From IMG/VR virus record IMGVR_UViG_3300030109_003036, positions 1 to 23,826 of that record: a stretch of 23,826 bases of DNA; one strand, 5' to 3'. The translations under genes and the position numbers were made by a program. This stretch comes from a virus. The notes beneath the pieces are model-generated. The model had not been told where the DNA came from, ran no database searches, and saw nothing but the letters and a program-made list of their open reading frames with translations. Below, one piece after another: positions 6,031-12,394 of this stretch (position 1 is its first letter; every line of letters begins with the position of its first letter).

Positions 6031-6100
6031 TAAACCTAAAGGAGATTTTAATCCAACGAGTACAATCGTTAGATTAGTATTTAATATTTATGGTCAGTGA
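5957..6100 (+). CDS. Small lipoprotein overlapping two genes
   Basis: 47 residues in a different frame from its neighbours. It overlaps the zinc-finger gene by 74 bases and the endonuclease gene by 11. GAAGGAG at 5944-5950 lies 6 bases before the ATG. After a basic start (MYMNRKIIK) comes a hydrophobic stretch and LLISSC, a proper lipobox with Cys at residue 23, so signal peptidase II processing is expected. The mature part (TNKPKGDFNPTSTIVRLVF) is about 24 residues. Embedded small lipoproteins in phages are often Rz1-type o-spanins. The size would fit, but no Rz partner is evident here. The ribosome binding site and lipobox make it more than a chance frame. Confidence 0.65.
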   Translation: MYMNRKIIKIMMIVTTLLLISSCTNKPKGDFNPTSTIVRLVFNIYGQ

Positions 6101-6533
6101 TGTAGATAGAGCTTACATAGCAGGGTTATTTGACGGTGAAGGTAGTGTTTATTACACTAGAAAGCCCGAGAGAAAGAAAAAGCATAAAGGAAATGGTTAC
6201 AGGGTGTCTAACTCTATGCGTATTAGTATGGAGATCTCTATGACTGATCAATCTGTACTCGTTTGGTTACATGAAACTGTGGGTTGTGGGACATTAACTA
6301 AAAAACCTAGAAAAGGTTTAAGAAAAGATGGTACAAAATATTTAATGCAATGGAAATGGCGTTGTTCATTTAGAGATGCTTATTACGTGTCGTGTTTAAT
6401 CAGACCTTGGTCGCATACAAAACTTGCACAAATACAAAAAATTATTCAACATTATAAAAAAGTTAGAAAAGAAACTAAGATTGTTAATATGGAAGAATAT
6501 AAACTAATAAAAAAATTAGAAAGACATGGATAA
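6090..6533 (+). CDS. LAGLIDADG-type homing endonuclease
   Basis: 147 residues. The first helix DRAYIAGLFDGEGSVYY (about 6-22) is a LAGLIDADG motif, with the acidic residue that binds metal. One motif is visible, so it would act as a homodimer. The following beta-strand pattern (RISMEISMTDQSVLVWLHE, CGTLTKK, MQWKWRCSFRDAYYVSCLI) fits the saddle that contacts DNA. It is a free-standing gene with no intron signs visible. Such enzymes cut a specific site in related genomes lacking the gene and are copied by repair. It overlaps the next gene by 8 bases, so it has settled into the operon. Confidence 0.85.
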   Translation: MVSDVDRAYIAGLFDGEGSVYYTRKPERKKKHKGNGYRVSNSMRISMEISMTDQSVLVWLHETVGCGTLTKKPRKGLRKDGTKYLMQWKWRCSFRDAYYVSCLIRPWSHTKLAQIQKIIQHYKKVRKETKIVNMEEYKLIKKLERHG

Positions 6534-7278
6534 AGAAAATCAACAAATAAGTTATCAAGTATTAACGTGGGGACCTTGTGTGGCTAAGATGAAAATTACC
6601 GACAGTTTCTATGACTTATTAGTAAAAGAAGCAGAAGCTTCTAAAGTAGAAGAATTAAATTACCAACACAGATTAGCTGGAGTTATTAAAAAAGAATTTA
6701 AATTTAGAAATCTAGAAATTTTAATGCCATATATGGGAGATCTTGTTAGACTCTATGATGGTATATGGGACAAATGGAGAAACTCTGAAAAACCTTCTGC
6801 ACATAAATATTTAGTTAAAAGTATGTGGGTTAATTATCAAGGACCTGGAGAGTTTAATCCTCCTCATGATCATTCAGATGAATTATCTTTTGTAATATAT
6901 TTAAAAGTTCCATCAGAAATTAAAAAAGAAAACTCAGAATTTAAAGGAAAAAGTTCAGGCCCTGGAGGTATTACTTTTCTTTATGGTGAAGGAGATCGTC
7001 AAGCTATTACTTATCAAGCACACTTTCCTGAAGAAAAAGATATATTTATTTTTCCTGCATGGCTTAAACACTTTGTTCTGCCTTTTAAATCAAACGTTGA
7101 AAGAGTTTCTGTTTCTGGAAATCTAACCCGTAATATTCCTTTTAAAGAAATGCATACTCCAGATCAAGTGGGTACATGTCCTAAGTGTAAAGGAAAGGGT
7201 AATACAACTTCCGAAAAAGGAAAAAGTTTATGTATACAATGTGACGGTAGTGGGGAGGTCATTCATCCTAAAAAATGA
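6526..7278 (+). CDS. 2OG-Fe(II) oxygenase fused to a DnaJ-type zinc finger
   Basis: 250 residues. The iron-binding region is NPPHDHSDELSFVIYL (111-126): His114 or His116 with Asp118, followed by a strand typical of the TIGR02466/2OG-FeII_Oxy_5 group. The distal part FPAWLKHFVLPF has His182, and Arg193 follows in NVERVSVSGN. After residue 210 comes an added CPKCKGKG (218-225) and CIQCDGSG (236-243), the DnaJ zinc-finger signature. The oxygenase would hydroxylate a protein or metabolite, and the zinc module could recruit the target. The fusion is unusual because the same zinc module occurs as separate genes in this window. Substrate unknown. Confidence 0.85.
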   Translation: MDKENQQISYQVLTWGPCVAKMKITDSFYDLLVKEAEASKVEELNYQHRLAGVIKKEFKFRNLEILMPYMGDLVRLYDGIWDKWRNSEKPSAHKYLVKSMWVNYQGPGEFNPPHDHSDELSFVIYLKVPSEIKKENSEFKGKSSGPGGITFLYGEGDRQAITYQAHFPEEKDIFIFPAWLKHFVLPFKSNVERVSVSGNLTRNIPFKEMHTPDQVGTCPKCKGKGNTTSEKGKSLCIQCDGSGEVIHPKK

Positions 7279-7445
7279 AAACAATACCTGATACAATAGA
7301 TGATATAAAATACTTTTGGAAGAAAACTAAAGATATTTATTATAAATTTTTTGAACACTATGGCAGTAAGATGAGTGCCTATGGTTGGAATAAAAGATGG
7401 AAAAACAAAGAGAAAGGGACTGGCTATGGCTACGAAAAAAGATAA
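7275..7445 (+). CDS. Small basic hypothetical protein
   Basis: 56 residues, starting inside the stop of the oxygenase (ATGA overlap). The N-terminal half is helical and aromatic (DDIKYFWKKTKDIYYKFFEHY), and the second half is basic with Trp and Gly (SAYGWNKRWKNKEKGTGYGYEKR). No family recognised, though proteins of this shape are common in pelagic phages (recalled). The ATGA coupling supports translation. The next gene starts 20 bases before its end. Confidence 0.65.
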   Translation: MKTIPDTIDDIKYFWKKTKDIYYKFFEHYGSKMSAYGWNKRWKNKEKGTGYGYEKR

Positions 7446-7605
7446 AGGTAAAAAGTGGGATGGACGATCACGTCCTGCAACTGAACTTTATAAAAAGAAT
7501 TATAATGATATTTTTAAAAACCCTAAGATGAAGAAAAAGAAAGACGACTATTTTACTAGACCGAGTCTAGTTGAACTTATGGAAAAAGGAGTTAAAGAAG
7601 AATGA
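7426..7605 (+). CDS. Small basic hypothetical protein
   Basis: The ATG at 7426 is chosen over that at 7375 because AAAGGG at 7413-7418 gives a 7-base spacing. It yields 59 residues: a Lys-rich start (MATKKDKGKKWDGRSRPAT), an amphipathic middle (ELYKKNYNDIFKNPKMKKKK) and a C-terminal helix (RPSLVELMEKGVKEE). It shares an ATGA overlap with the next gene. It is possibly nucleic-acid binding because of its charge. Function unknown. Confidence 0.7.
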   Translation: MATKKDKGKKWDGRSRPATELYKKNYNDIFKNPKMKKKKDDYFTRPSLVELMEKGVKEE

Positions 7606-8153
7606 AAGTGGATCCTAAATATTTAGATATGTTACCGGCGCCAAAAAATTACAAGAACCGCCCAAAGCCTATTATTCAAAAGAATGTTTTAAGACCTATG
7701 GAATACAAACGCCTTTTTGACTTACTATTAAGTAATGGTCTCTTCCCTATATTTTATAATTGTGGCGTTGGTTACAAAGGAGAAAAAGACTTTTATTTTT
7801 TCCACAATATATTTGATGCTACACGAGGATGGGTAGGTGTTGAATCAGGCATTGAAGCCATTAGACCTATACTTGGAACAATGGATATTAAGGCTTTGCT
7901 TAGAATAAAAATTAATTTTTTTACTAAAACAGAGGAGATTCAAAAACATTCACCACACATAGATTTTCCATATGAATGTAAAACTGCTTTGTTCTACGTC
8001 AATGACAATGATGGGTATACCGGTTTTGCTGATGGGACAAAAATACCGAGTAAAGGTAATACTTTAGTGAATTTTGATGCTGGGATTCCTCACTACAGTA
8101 CTACCTGTACAGATGAAAATTTAAGATGTAACATTAACATTAATTACTTTTAA
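7602..8153 (+). CDS. 2OG-Fe(II) oxygenase-like protein
   Basis: 183 residues with an ATGA overlap to the gene before. The iron motif HID is at residues 119-121 (KHSPHIDFPYECK). It is followed by ALFYVNDNDGYTGFADG, the strand and turn seen in phage oxygenases that accept 2-oxoglutarate. Distal His164 (AGIPHYSTT) and Arg175 (NLRCNININYF) complete the site. The N-terminal part resembles the helical cap of P4H-like enzymes (VLRPMEYKRLFDLLLSNGLF). It is the third member of the superfamily in the window and is not closely similar to the other two. Substrate unknown. Confidence 0.85.
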   Translation: MKVDPKYLDMLPAPKNYKNRPKPIIQKNVLRPMEYKRLFDLLLSNGLFPIFYNCGVGYKGEKDFYFFHNIFDATRGWVGVESGIEAIRPILGTMDIKALLRIKINFFTKTEEIQKHSPHIDFPYECKTALFYVNDNDGYTGFADGTKIPSKGNTLVNFDAGIPHYSTTCTDENLRCNININYF

Positions 8154-8170
8154 TAGTGCTTAAATACTTT

Positions 8171-8356
8171 ATGAAAAAAAAAAAAATAAAAAAATCTAAA
8201 TACTTTTTGTTAGCGGAGTGTATTTCCACTGACCAAGTACCAGCTGAACATATTGAAGAGTACTTTAAAGATAAAAAATTTAAAAAATTTTATTATGAAG
8301 AATATATTAATCCTTATGCTAGAAATGAAGAAGAAGATTTACCAACTTTACATTAA
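8171..8356 (+). CDS. Small charged hypothetical protein
   Basis: 61 residues from the ATG at 8171, or 66 from a GTG at 8156. Neither has a clear ribosome binding site. The start is almost pure Lys (MKKKKIKKSKYF), followed by LLAECISTDQVPAEHIEEYFKDK, a likely helix-turn, and an acidic tail (ARNEEEDLPTLH). Its end overlaps the membrane protein gene by 32 bases. No family recognised. A run of A at 8173-8185 makes this region slippage-prone in sequencing. Confidence 0.6.
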   Translation: MKKKKIKKSKYFLLAECISTDQVPAEHIEEYFKDKKFKKFYYEEYINPYARNEEEDLPTLH

Positions 8357-8540
8357 TAATAGACCTACTATTGTTAGGACTTTAGTTTATACGGTTGGTC
8401 ACTTTTGTATCGCGGCTGGAGTTATAATGGCCGTGGCTGATGTAACAATCTACGAGGCTATGACTGATGCGGTCGTTGAACCTTTACTTAATTCGATATG
8501 GTACTTTTGTTTAGATAAATGGTGGGCGAGTAAGAAATGA
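8325..8540 (+). CDS. DUF2061-like small membrane protein
   Basis: The likely start is the ATG at 8325, the third in-frame Met of a longer frame. It gives 71 residues: MKKKIYQLYINNRPTIVRTL, then a hydrophobic helix (VYTVGHFCIAAGVIMAVAD), a polar turn (VTIYEAMTDAVVEP) and a second hydrophobic helix (LLNSIWYFCLDKWW). This R-x-x-(K/R)-T-L-x-Y/W start with two helices is the pattern of DUF2061, a bacterial and phage inner-membrane family of unknown function. The end overlaps the exonuclease start by 4 bases. Confidence 0.75.
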   Translation: MKKKIYQLYINNRPTIVRTLVYTVGHFCIAAGVIMAVADVTIYEAMTDAVVEPLLNSIWYFCLDKWWASKK

Positions 8541-9346
8541 AGAAAAATAATAAATACACCTACGTCGAAGGAAAACAGCTCACGGACCACGGATCAGGGA
8601 CCAGGGTTTATGAAATAGAAGGGGCTAGACTTCCTTCAGTAACTACGATATTAGGGGCCACCAAAGATAAACAATTTTTAAAAGACTGGAAGGCCAAAGT
8701 TGGAGAAGCAGAAGCAGAGAGAATCAAGAATCATTCTAGTGCACGAGGGACACTTGTCCACAAGTTCATGGAACATCATGTTCTCGGAACTGGCTACGAT
8801 GATCTTACGCAACTCGGACAACAGGCGAAAGCCATGGCCGAAAAAATTATTGAAGTGGGCCTTACGCCAGTGGAAGAATACTTTGGCTCGGAAGTCATGC
8901 TCAAATATAGTGGTCTTTTTGCTGGTAGCTGCGACCTTGTTTGTAAGCACGATGGTTTCGAATCTGTTGTAGATTTTAAACAAAGTAATCGTCCAAAGAG
9001 AGAAGAATGGGTGACTGATTACAAATTACAATGTGCAATGTATGCACTAGCCCATGATGATCAACATAAAAGCAACATAGAACAATGTGTTATTATGATG
9101 GTTACACCGGATCTATACTATCAAGAGTGGAAGTTAAAAGGCAACGAACTACGACACTATAAACACGAAGCTTTAAAAAGAATAGATAGATTCTATGAAA
9201 TGAAGAAAGATGAGAAAGAAAACGCGAAAGTAGAAATAAAGGAACAAGATTTTTTAGAAAGAGCAGAACAAGAGAAGAAGGAATTAGAAGAATCTTATAA
9301 AGAATCATTAAGACAAGCAAACGAAAGGAAATTTAATGAACAATAA
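8537..9346 (+). CDS. PD-(D/E)XK exonuclease (RecB/MGME1-like)
   Basis: 269 residues. RGTLVHKFMEHH (His75) is the first conserved region, followed by Asp133 in GSCDLV, the DFK core at 146-148 (VVDFKQSNR) and Gln165 in YKLQCAMYALA. That order (H, D, D-x-K, Q-Y) defines the RecB-nuclease branch that includes Cas4, lambda-like exonuclease relatives and mitochondrial MGME1, and is common as the exonuclease of marine T7-like phages. It is metal dependent and probably degrades host DNA or processes phage ends for recombination. The C-terminal 60 residues are highly charged coiled coil (EKKELEESYKESLRQ). It overlaps the next gene by 11 bases. Confidence 0.9.
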   Translation: MKKNNKYTYVEGKQLTDHGSGTRVYEIEGARLPSVTTILGATKDKQFLKDWKAKVGEAEAERIKNHSSARGTLVHKFMEHHVLGTGYDDLTQLGQQAKAMAEKIIEVGLTPVEEYFGSEVMLKYSGLFAGSCDLVCKHDGFESVVDFKQSNRPKREEWVTDYKLQCAMYALAHDDQHKSNIEQCVIMMVTPDLYYQEWKLKGNELRHYKHEALKRIDRFYEMKKDEKENAKVEIKEQDFLERAEQEKKELEESYKESLRQANERKFNEQ

Positions 9347-9515
9347 TAATAATAAAATAAAATGCCCTACCTGTATAGGTAACGGCTTTTACAGGGTGCC
9401 TTATGCAGAGGCAGAAGAAGAAGTTCACGCAAGATGTGAAGATTGCGACGGCAAAGGAAAGATAGCTGTAGATGCTCTCACACCTGAGGAACTAAGATGG
9501 AAGGGGGTTATATAG
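9336..9515 (+). CDS. DnaJ-type zinc-finger protein
   Basis: 59 residues, with GAAAGG 7 bases before the ATG and an 11-base overlap with the exonuclease. CPTCIGNGFYRV at about 10-21 and CEDCDGKGKI at about 34-43 are two CxxCxGxG repeats of the DnaJ zinc domain, sharing the CPTCxGNG start with the protein at 5812. The tail (ALTPEELRWKGV) is a short helix. It is a free-standing zinc module without a J domain, which may bind unfolded protein or act as an adaptor. Next to the exonuclease, DNA-metabolism roles are also possible. Confidence 0.8.
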   Translation: MNNNNNKIKCPTCIGNGFYRVPYAEAEEEVHARCEDCDGKGKIAVDALTPEELRWKGVI

Positions 9516-9518
9516 TCA

Positions 9519-9737
9519 ATGAAAAAGAATAGAATAGGTAAAGTTTTTTTAAAAGGAGCAAATATTACATTTAAAAGTGTATTAGCAGTTATGTTAATTG
9601 CTTCTTGTTTAGTTTTATTAAACTCATGTACTTATAGTGTAAAAGTGGGAAAAAAATGTACACCAGGTAGCACAGAGTGGAGCTACTTATGGTTTATGAA
9701 AGGTGAGTCTGATGTTAGCAAAGAAAATTGCGAATAA
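9519..9737 (+). CDS. Small lipoprotein or membrane protein
   Basis: 72 residues starting three bases after the zinc-finger gene. A basic start (MKKNRIGKVFLKG) leads to a long hydrophobic segment (VLAVMLIASCLVLLNSC). VLLNSC is an acceptable lipobox, with Cys at about residue 37, so a lipoprotein is possible. The signal is longer than usual, so a plain membrane anchor is the alternative. The remainder has two more cysteines (KKCTPGSTEWSYLW and KENCE). It overlaps the following gene by 26 bases. Confidence 0.7.
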   Translation: MKKNRIGKVFLKGANITFKSVLAVMLIASCLVLLNSCTYSVKVGKKCTPGSTEWSYLWFMKGESDVSKENCE

Positions 9738-10212
9738 GGTAGGAAGTTTAGATAACTTTTTTAAATGGGTTAAGGGGACTAACTTAATTGAGTTAGATTC
9801 CATAGACATTACAGAAGATCCAGTAAGACCGGAGCTGTCGCTCGAGTTTAGGAAAAGCTACGATAGAAAGATATATGGCTTAGAATTTAATAAAGAAATA
9901 GAAGGAATTATATGTGTGGCATTTACTAATGATATACCTAAGACTGTTAAGGAATTAGATCTTATGTCTCAGAATGCACACTTTAAACAAAACGCTGACA
10001 CAGCTGTAGCTTACACCGTTTGGTCTAGAAAGCGTGGGGCTGGTAAAGAGATTTTACAGAAGACTACAGAATTTGTTAAAGGGAAAGAAGATATTAAGAG
10101 GTTGGTAACGCTATCGCCATTGACCCCAATGGCTACGCATTTCCATATACGAAACAAAGCTAAGCTAATTAGTATAAACCCAACAACTCAAAACTTTGAA
10201 TACAGGCTATAA
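9712..10212 (+). CDS. Possible GNAT-fold acetyltransferase-like protein
   Basis: The start is taken at ATG 9712, because AAAGGTGAG lies 5 bases upstream. A GTG at 9703 is less likely. 166 residues. AYTVWSRKRGAGKEILQKTTEF contains R-K-R-G-A-G, which fits the R/Q-x-x-G-x-G acetyl-CoA loop of GNAT enzymes after a beta strand. The earlier GLEFNKEIEGIICVAF and later RLVTLSPLTPMATHF would be strands 3-4 and 5. The LVTLSPLT segment recalls malonyl-CoA decarboxylase, which also has a GNAT fold. The assignment rests on motif reading only. The substrate is unknown. Confidence 0.55.
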   Translation: MLAKKIANKVGSLDNFFKWVKGTNLIELDSIDITEDPVRPELSLEFRKSYDRKIYGLEFNKEIEGIICVAFTNDIPKTVKELDLMSQNAHFKQNADTAVAYTVWSRKRGAGKEILQKTTEFVKGKEDIKRLVTLSPLTPMATHFHIRNKAKLISINPTTQNFEYRL

Positions 10213-10246
10213 TGTGGCTAAAATGTGTTCAAAATATGGCTTTTAA

Positions 10247-10858
10247 ATGCAAATTATAGCGTGTAATTCAGTACCCATTGCAACTGTTAACGCGGGTCCT
10301 TTACTTAATGAGAAAGAATTAGCCTTTCTTAAAAATCAAAATATGCAAATTGGTGGTGATAATAAAGCTGATGTGTCAATAGATTCTAATCTACTTTATC
10401 TACCTGAGATGGAGAGAGTTAGGAATATCATTGATGGTTATGCTGAGCAATATATGAAAAATGTTTTAGAGTTAAATAATGAAATATATCCTTGTCAAAG
10501 TTGGATAGCTAGATCTAAAGCAGGTGATAGTCATCCCCAGCACGCGCACAAAGGATGTTTATTTAGTGCGGTGTATTATGTTTATGGAAAAGGTAGGTTA
10601 AGCTTTAATTTTCTTAGAAGCAGAATTAATGAACAAATGAATTTTAGTTTTGACATTATTAGACCCAATGATTTTAACTCCGACATACACCATTTTAATA
10701 CTTATCCCGGTTTTTTAATATTCTTTCCAGGGCACATCTTACACGAAGGAAAAGACGTTGTAGAAGATAAAATGATTTTAGGGGCTAATTATTTTGTTAA
10801 AGGTTTTATAGGGGAAACTTCAGATCAAGTTGATAGATTAAAAATCAAACCTTATTAG
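10247..10858 (+). CDS. 2OG-Fe(II) oxygenase-like protein, HxH type
   Basis: 203 residues. SWIARSKAGDSHPQHAHKGCLFSAVYYVYG (85-114) contains His99-Ala-His101 where others have HxD. It sits before a beta strand, as in the TIGR02466/2OG-FeII_Oxy_5 family. The distal site is FFPGHILHEGKD, with His163 and His166. No obvious Arg for 2-oxoglutarate follows, although Lys175 could serve. With HxH rather than HxD the enzyme might be a divergent oxygenase or a cupin-like metalloprotein. It is the last gene of the left block, ending at a perfect hairpin. Confidence 0.75.
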   Translation: MQIIACNSVPIATVNAGPLLNEKELAFLKNQNMQIGGDNKADVSIDSNLLYLPEMERVRNIIDGYAEQYMKNVLELNNEIYPCQSWIARSKAGDSHPQHAHKGCLFSAVYYVYGKGRLSFNFLRSRINEQMNFSFDIIRPNDFNSDIHHFNTYPGFLIFFPGHILHEGKDVVEDKMILGANYFVKGFIGETSDQVDRLKIKPY

Positions 10859-10877
10859 TGTTGCATTTTTGCAACAC
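10858..10877. terminator. Perfect hairpin at end of left block
   Basis: GTGTTGCA at 10858-10865 and TGCAACAC at 10870-10877 form an 8-bp stem with a TTTT loop, beginning in the stop codon of the last oxygenase gene. There is no T tract directly after, so it may be a processing or factor-dependent end rather than an intrinsic terminator. Confidence 0.5.
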
Positions 10878-11188
10878 CTATCCAATGTATAGGGATCTAA
10901 AAAAAAATAAAAAATAAAAATAAAAACATTGAAAAAAAAGTGTCTTTTTGTCTTTTTCGTCTAGAAGCATTGATTTTATTGACTTTAGGGTAGACACTAG
11001 GGTAGACACTTTTTGAAAAAAGAGACACTAAATAATGTCTACCTAAAAGTGAGCAATACCAACAAAAAGTTAAAAATACCGCATAAAACAGCATAGGATT
11101 GCCTATGCGCGAAGCAATTCAATTTCTATCTAATTCTAATTCTTTTAAGATCCCTATACATTTTTCAAGGTATGGGTTATACAGGGTA
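10878..11188. repeat. Non-coding region with TAGACACT-type repeats
   Basis: I see no convincing gene here. It opens with an A-rich run (10901-10939). AGGGTAGACACT occurs twice in perfect tandem at 10987-10998 and 10999-11010. Shorter copies of the core AGACACT occur at 11023-11029, inverted at 10939-10945 (AGTGTCT), and inverted in a longer form at 11036-11044 (TGTCTACCT). A hairpin GCATAGG-ATTG-CCTATGC lies at 11091-11108. The cluster could be an operator array, an origin or a recombination site. Nothing in it identifies which. Confidence 0.6.
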
Positions 11189-11479
11189 ATGCCTAGGAAG
11201 AGAAGAAAAAGAATCACAACTCAAACAACTCCTGATATACCTTTTCCAAAAGTCAGAGTGGAGTGGGTCGACGCTATGAGTGACTCAGGCTGGGCCAATG
11301 AGAAAGAATTTACTAAAATGAAATTAGCCTATCCAATTAATGAAGGTTGGTTATATTCTAAAGACAACAAAGCAATTAAATTGTTTGCTTCTTTTGATAA
11401 AGAGGATGATGGTTCGTTTAGTTTTGGGGATCGGACGATGATACCTCGTCAGTGGGTTCGGAAGATTCAGAAGATTTAG
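11189..11479 (+). CDS. Small conserved phage protein
   Basis: The start is placed at ATG 11189 (MPRKRRKRITTQ), since the upstream ATGs at 11099 and 11105 lie in a hairpin and the residues before 11189 look non-coding. AGGG lies upstream at a short spacing. 96 residues: a basic head, then TTPDIPFPKVRVEWVDAMSDSGWANEKEF, GWLYSKDNKAIKLFASFDKED and a final TMIPRQWVRKIQKI. It looks like a small beta-rich domain with aspartates. The 3' end overlaps the end of the minus-strand TerS gene by 62 bases, so the two are convergent. Function unknown. Confidence 0.75.
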   Translation: MPRKRRKRITTQTTPDIPFPKVRVEWVDAMSDSGWANEKEFTKMKLAYPINEGWLYSKDNKAIKLFASFDKEDDGSFSFGDRTMIPRQWVRKIQKI

Positions 11480-11963
11480 GTGCTTCAATCGCTTCACCTT
11501 CAACAGTCGTTGCATTTAAAAGAGGAGCGTAGTCGTCTAAGATTTGTTTCATTTTTGCTTCTAATTGTTCTTCTGTTAGGTCCTCTAATTTACCTGTCTT
11601 TATTATTTTTCTGTCTATGTATAATCCTGCTGCCTTGCCACGAGATACTTCAGCGTTTACAGCGGATGAGAAAGATCCTTTTTTTAAAGCTGCTGTCTTA
11701 ATTCTGTCTAATTCTGCCACGTGTTTGGCATAAGTAACTTCATGTTTCTGCAATCTTTCTTCTTGTAGTTTTCCAATGTACTGAACTACTAATGGTGAGT
11801 GTCTAGGATTGGTTAATTCTGATCCTTCTACGGGTGCTCTTTTGGGACTATAGCCCGCAGCTATAGCTGACTCTGTTTTAGACATAGGTCCATCAGTTCC
11901 ACCGAATACTAAATACTCGGCAAATCTTTTTTGCATTTCAGTTAATCTTTTTGGAAGACCCAT
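11418..11963 (-). CDS. terS: Terminase small subunit
   Basis: 181 residues on the minus strand. LTEMQKRFAEYLVFGGTDGP, SKTESAIAAGYSPKRAPVEGSEL and PLVVQYIGKLQEER form the N-terminal helix-turn-helix DNA-binding domain of the Terminase_2 family (PF03592 type), including the AAGYS signature. A helical oligomerisation region follows (LDRIKTAALKKGSFSSAVNAEVSRGKAAGLY). The C-terminal 40 residues are acidic and Ser-rich (SSESSEPTDEVSSSD), the part that usually meets TerL. It recognises the packaging site on phage DNA. It is unusual in lying antisense to, and 5.6 kb away from, terL. AGGTAGAAA precedes the ATG. Confidence 0.88.
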   Translation of the reverse strand: MGLPKRLTEMQKRFAEYLVFGGTDGPMSKTESAIAAGYSPKRAPVEGSELTNPRHSPLVVQYIGKLQEERLQKHEVTYAKHVAELDRIKTAALKKGSFSSAVNAEVSRGKAAGLYIDRKIIKTGKLEDLTEEQLEAKMKQILDDYAPLLNATTVEGEAIEAPKSSESSEPTDEVSSSDPQN

Positions 11964-12048
11964 TTTTTCTACCTATACTGTATCCTATTAAAAAACTACA
12001 ACCCATTACTGAGAGTATTGCTAACAGGTGCCATACTAAAAAATTCAT
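11938..12048 (-). CDS. Small single-pass membrane protein upstream of TerS
   Basis: 36 residues, upstream of terS on the same strand and overlapping its start by 26 bases, which suggests coupled translation. It is mostly one hydrophobic helix (MNFLVWHLLAILSVMGCSFL then IGYSIGRKNGSSKKIN) with a Lys-rich cytoplasmic end. Membrane microproteins of the form LLAIL...GYxxGRKNGSS are known to me from other marine phages (recalled). No ribosome binding site is obvious. The role is unknown, with a holin-like function conceivable. Confidence 0.65.
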   Translation of the reverse strand: MNFLVWHLLAILSVMGCSFLIGYSIGRKNGSSKKIN

Positions 12049-12097
12049 AATTTTGTAGGGATAGAGCAAGGCTACTTTGTGATTTCTCTTGATACCC

Positions 12098-12139
12098 CAT
12101 ATTGACAATTTAAGGTAAGTATCCTATATTGTCAATATG
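12098..12139. promoter_or_regulatory. Promoter inside a 12-bp perfect inverted repeat
   Basis: TTGACA (12102-12107), a 17-base spacer and TATATT (12125-12130) form a near-consensus + strand promoter. CATATTGACAAT at 12098-12109 and ATTGTCAATATG at 12128-12139 are perfect inverted repeats covering the -35 box at one end and the start codon at the other. A dimeric repressor could bind both ends. Transcription would start at about 12137, the first base of the ATG. Confidence 0.75.
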
Positions 12140-12394
12140 AATGATACGAAAGAAGACAGAGGAGAACTTGATTTAACCCTCTTGATTGAAAAGCACCAGA
12201 AAGAGATCTGGGATTATAAACAACGTGAATCTGAATGGATTAGAACCGATAATCTACTCAAAGGCGCTTATAAAATTGTAGATGATATGACTGCTAAAAT
12301 TGTAAAGCAGCAGAAAAGAATAGATGAACTTGAATTTAATAATAAGGTTTACAAGGAAGAATTACAAAAGGTTCTTGCGAAAGAACAAAAATGA
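12137..12394 (+). CDS. Coiled-coil hypothetical protein
   Basis: 85 residues with no hydrophobic segment. Almost the whole chain is a charged helix: LDLTLLIEKHQKEIWDYKQRESEWIRTDN, AKIVKQQKRIDELEFNNKVYKEELQKV. The first bases of the gene lie in the right arm of the operator-like inverted repeat and coincide with the predicted transcription start, so no ribosome binding site is present. It has an ATGA overlap with the next gene. It may be a scaffold or regulator. No family recognised. Confidence 0.75.
   Translation: MNDTKEDRGELDLTLLIEKHQKEIWDYKQRESEWIRTDNLLKGAYKIVDDMTAKIVKQQKRIDELEFNNKVYKEELQKVLAKEQK

Noticed and set aside
8678-8983. Minus- and plus-strand frames inside the exonuclease gene
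   Set aside because: The exonuclease frame carries all catalytic motifs. The others are shadows.
10897-11094. Minus-strand hydrophobic frame
   Set aside because: It is made of low-complexity Phe runs from the A-rich non-coding DNA and contains the tandem repeats.
11091-11188. tRNA or attachment site near the hairpin at 11091
   Set aside because: The acceptor-like hairpin is not followed by anticodon and T-arm structure, and no integrase gene is in the window.
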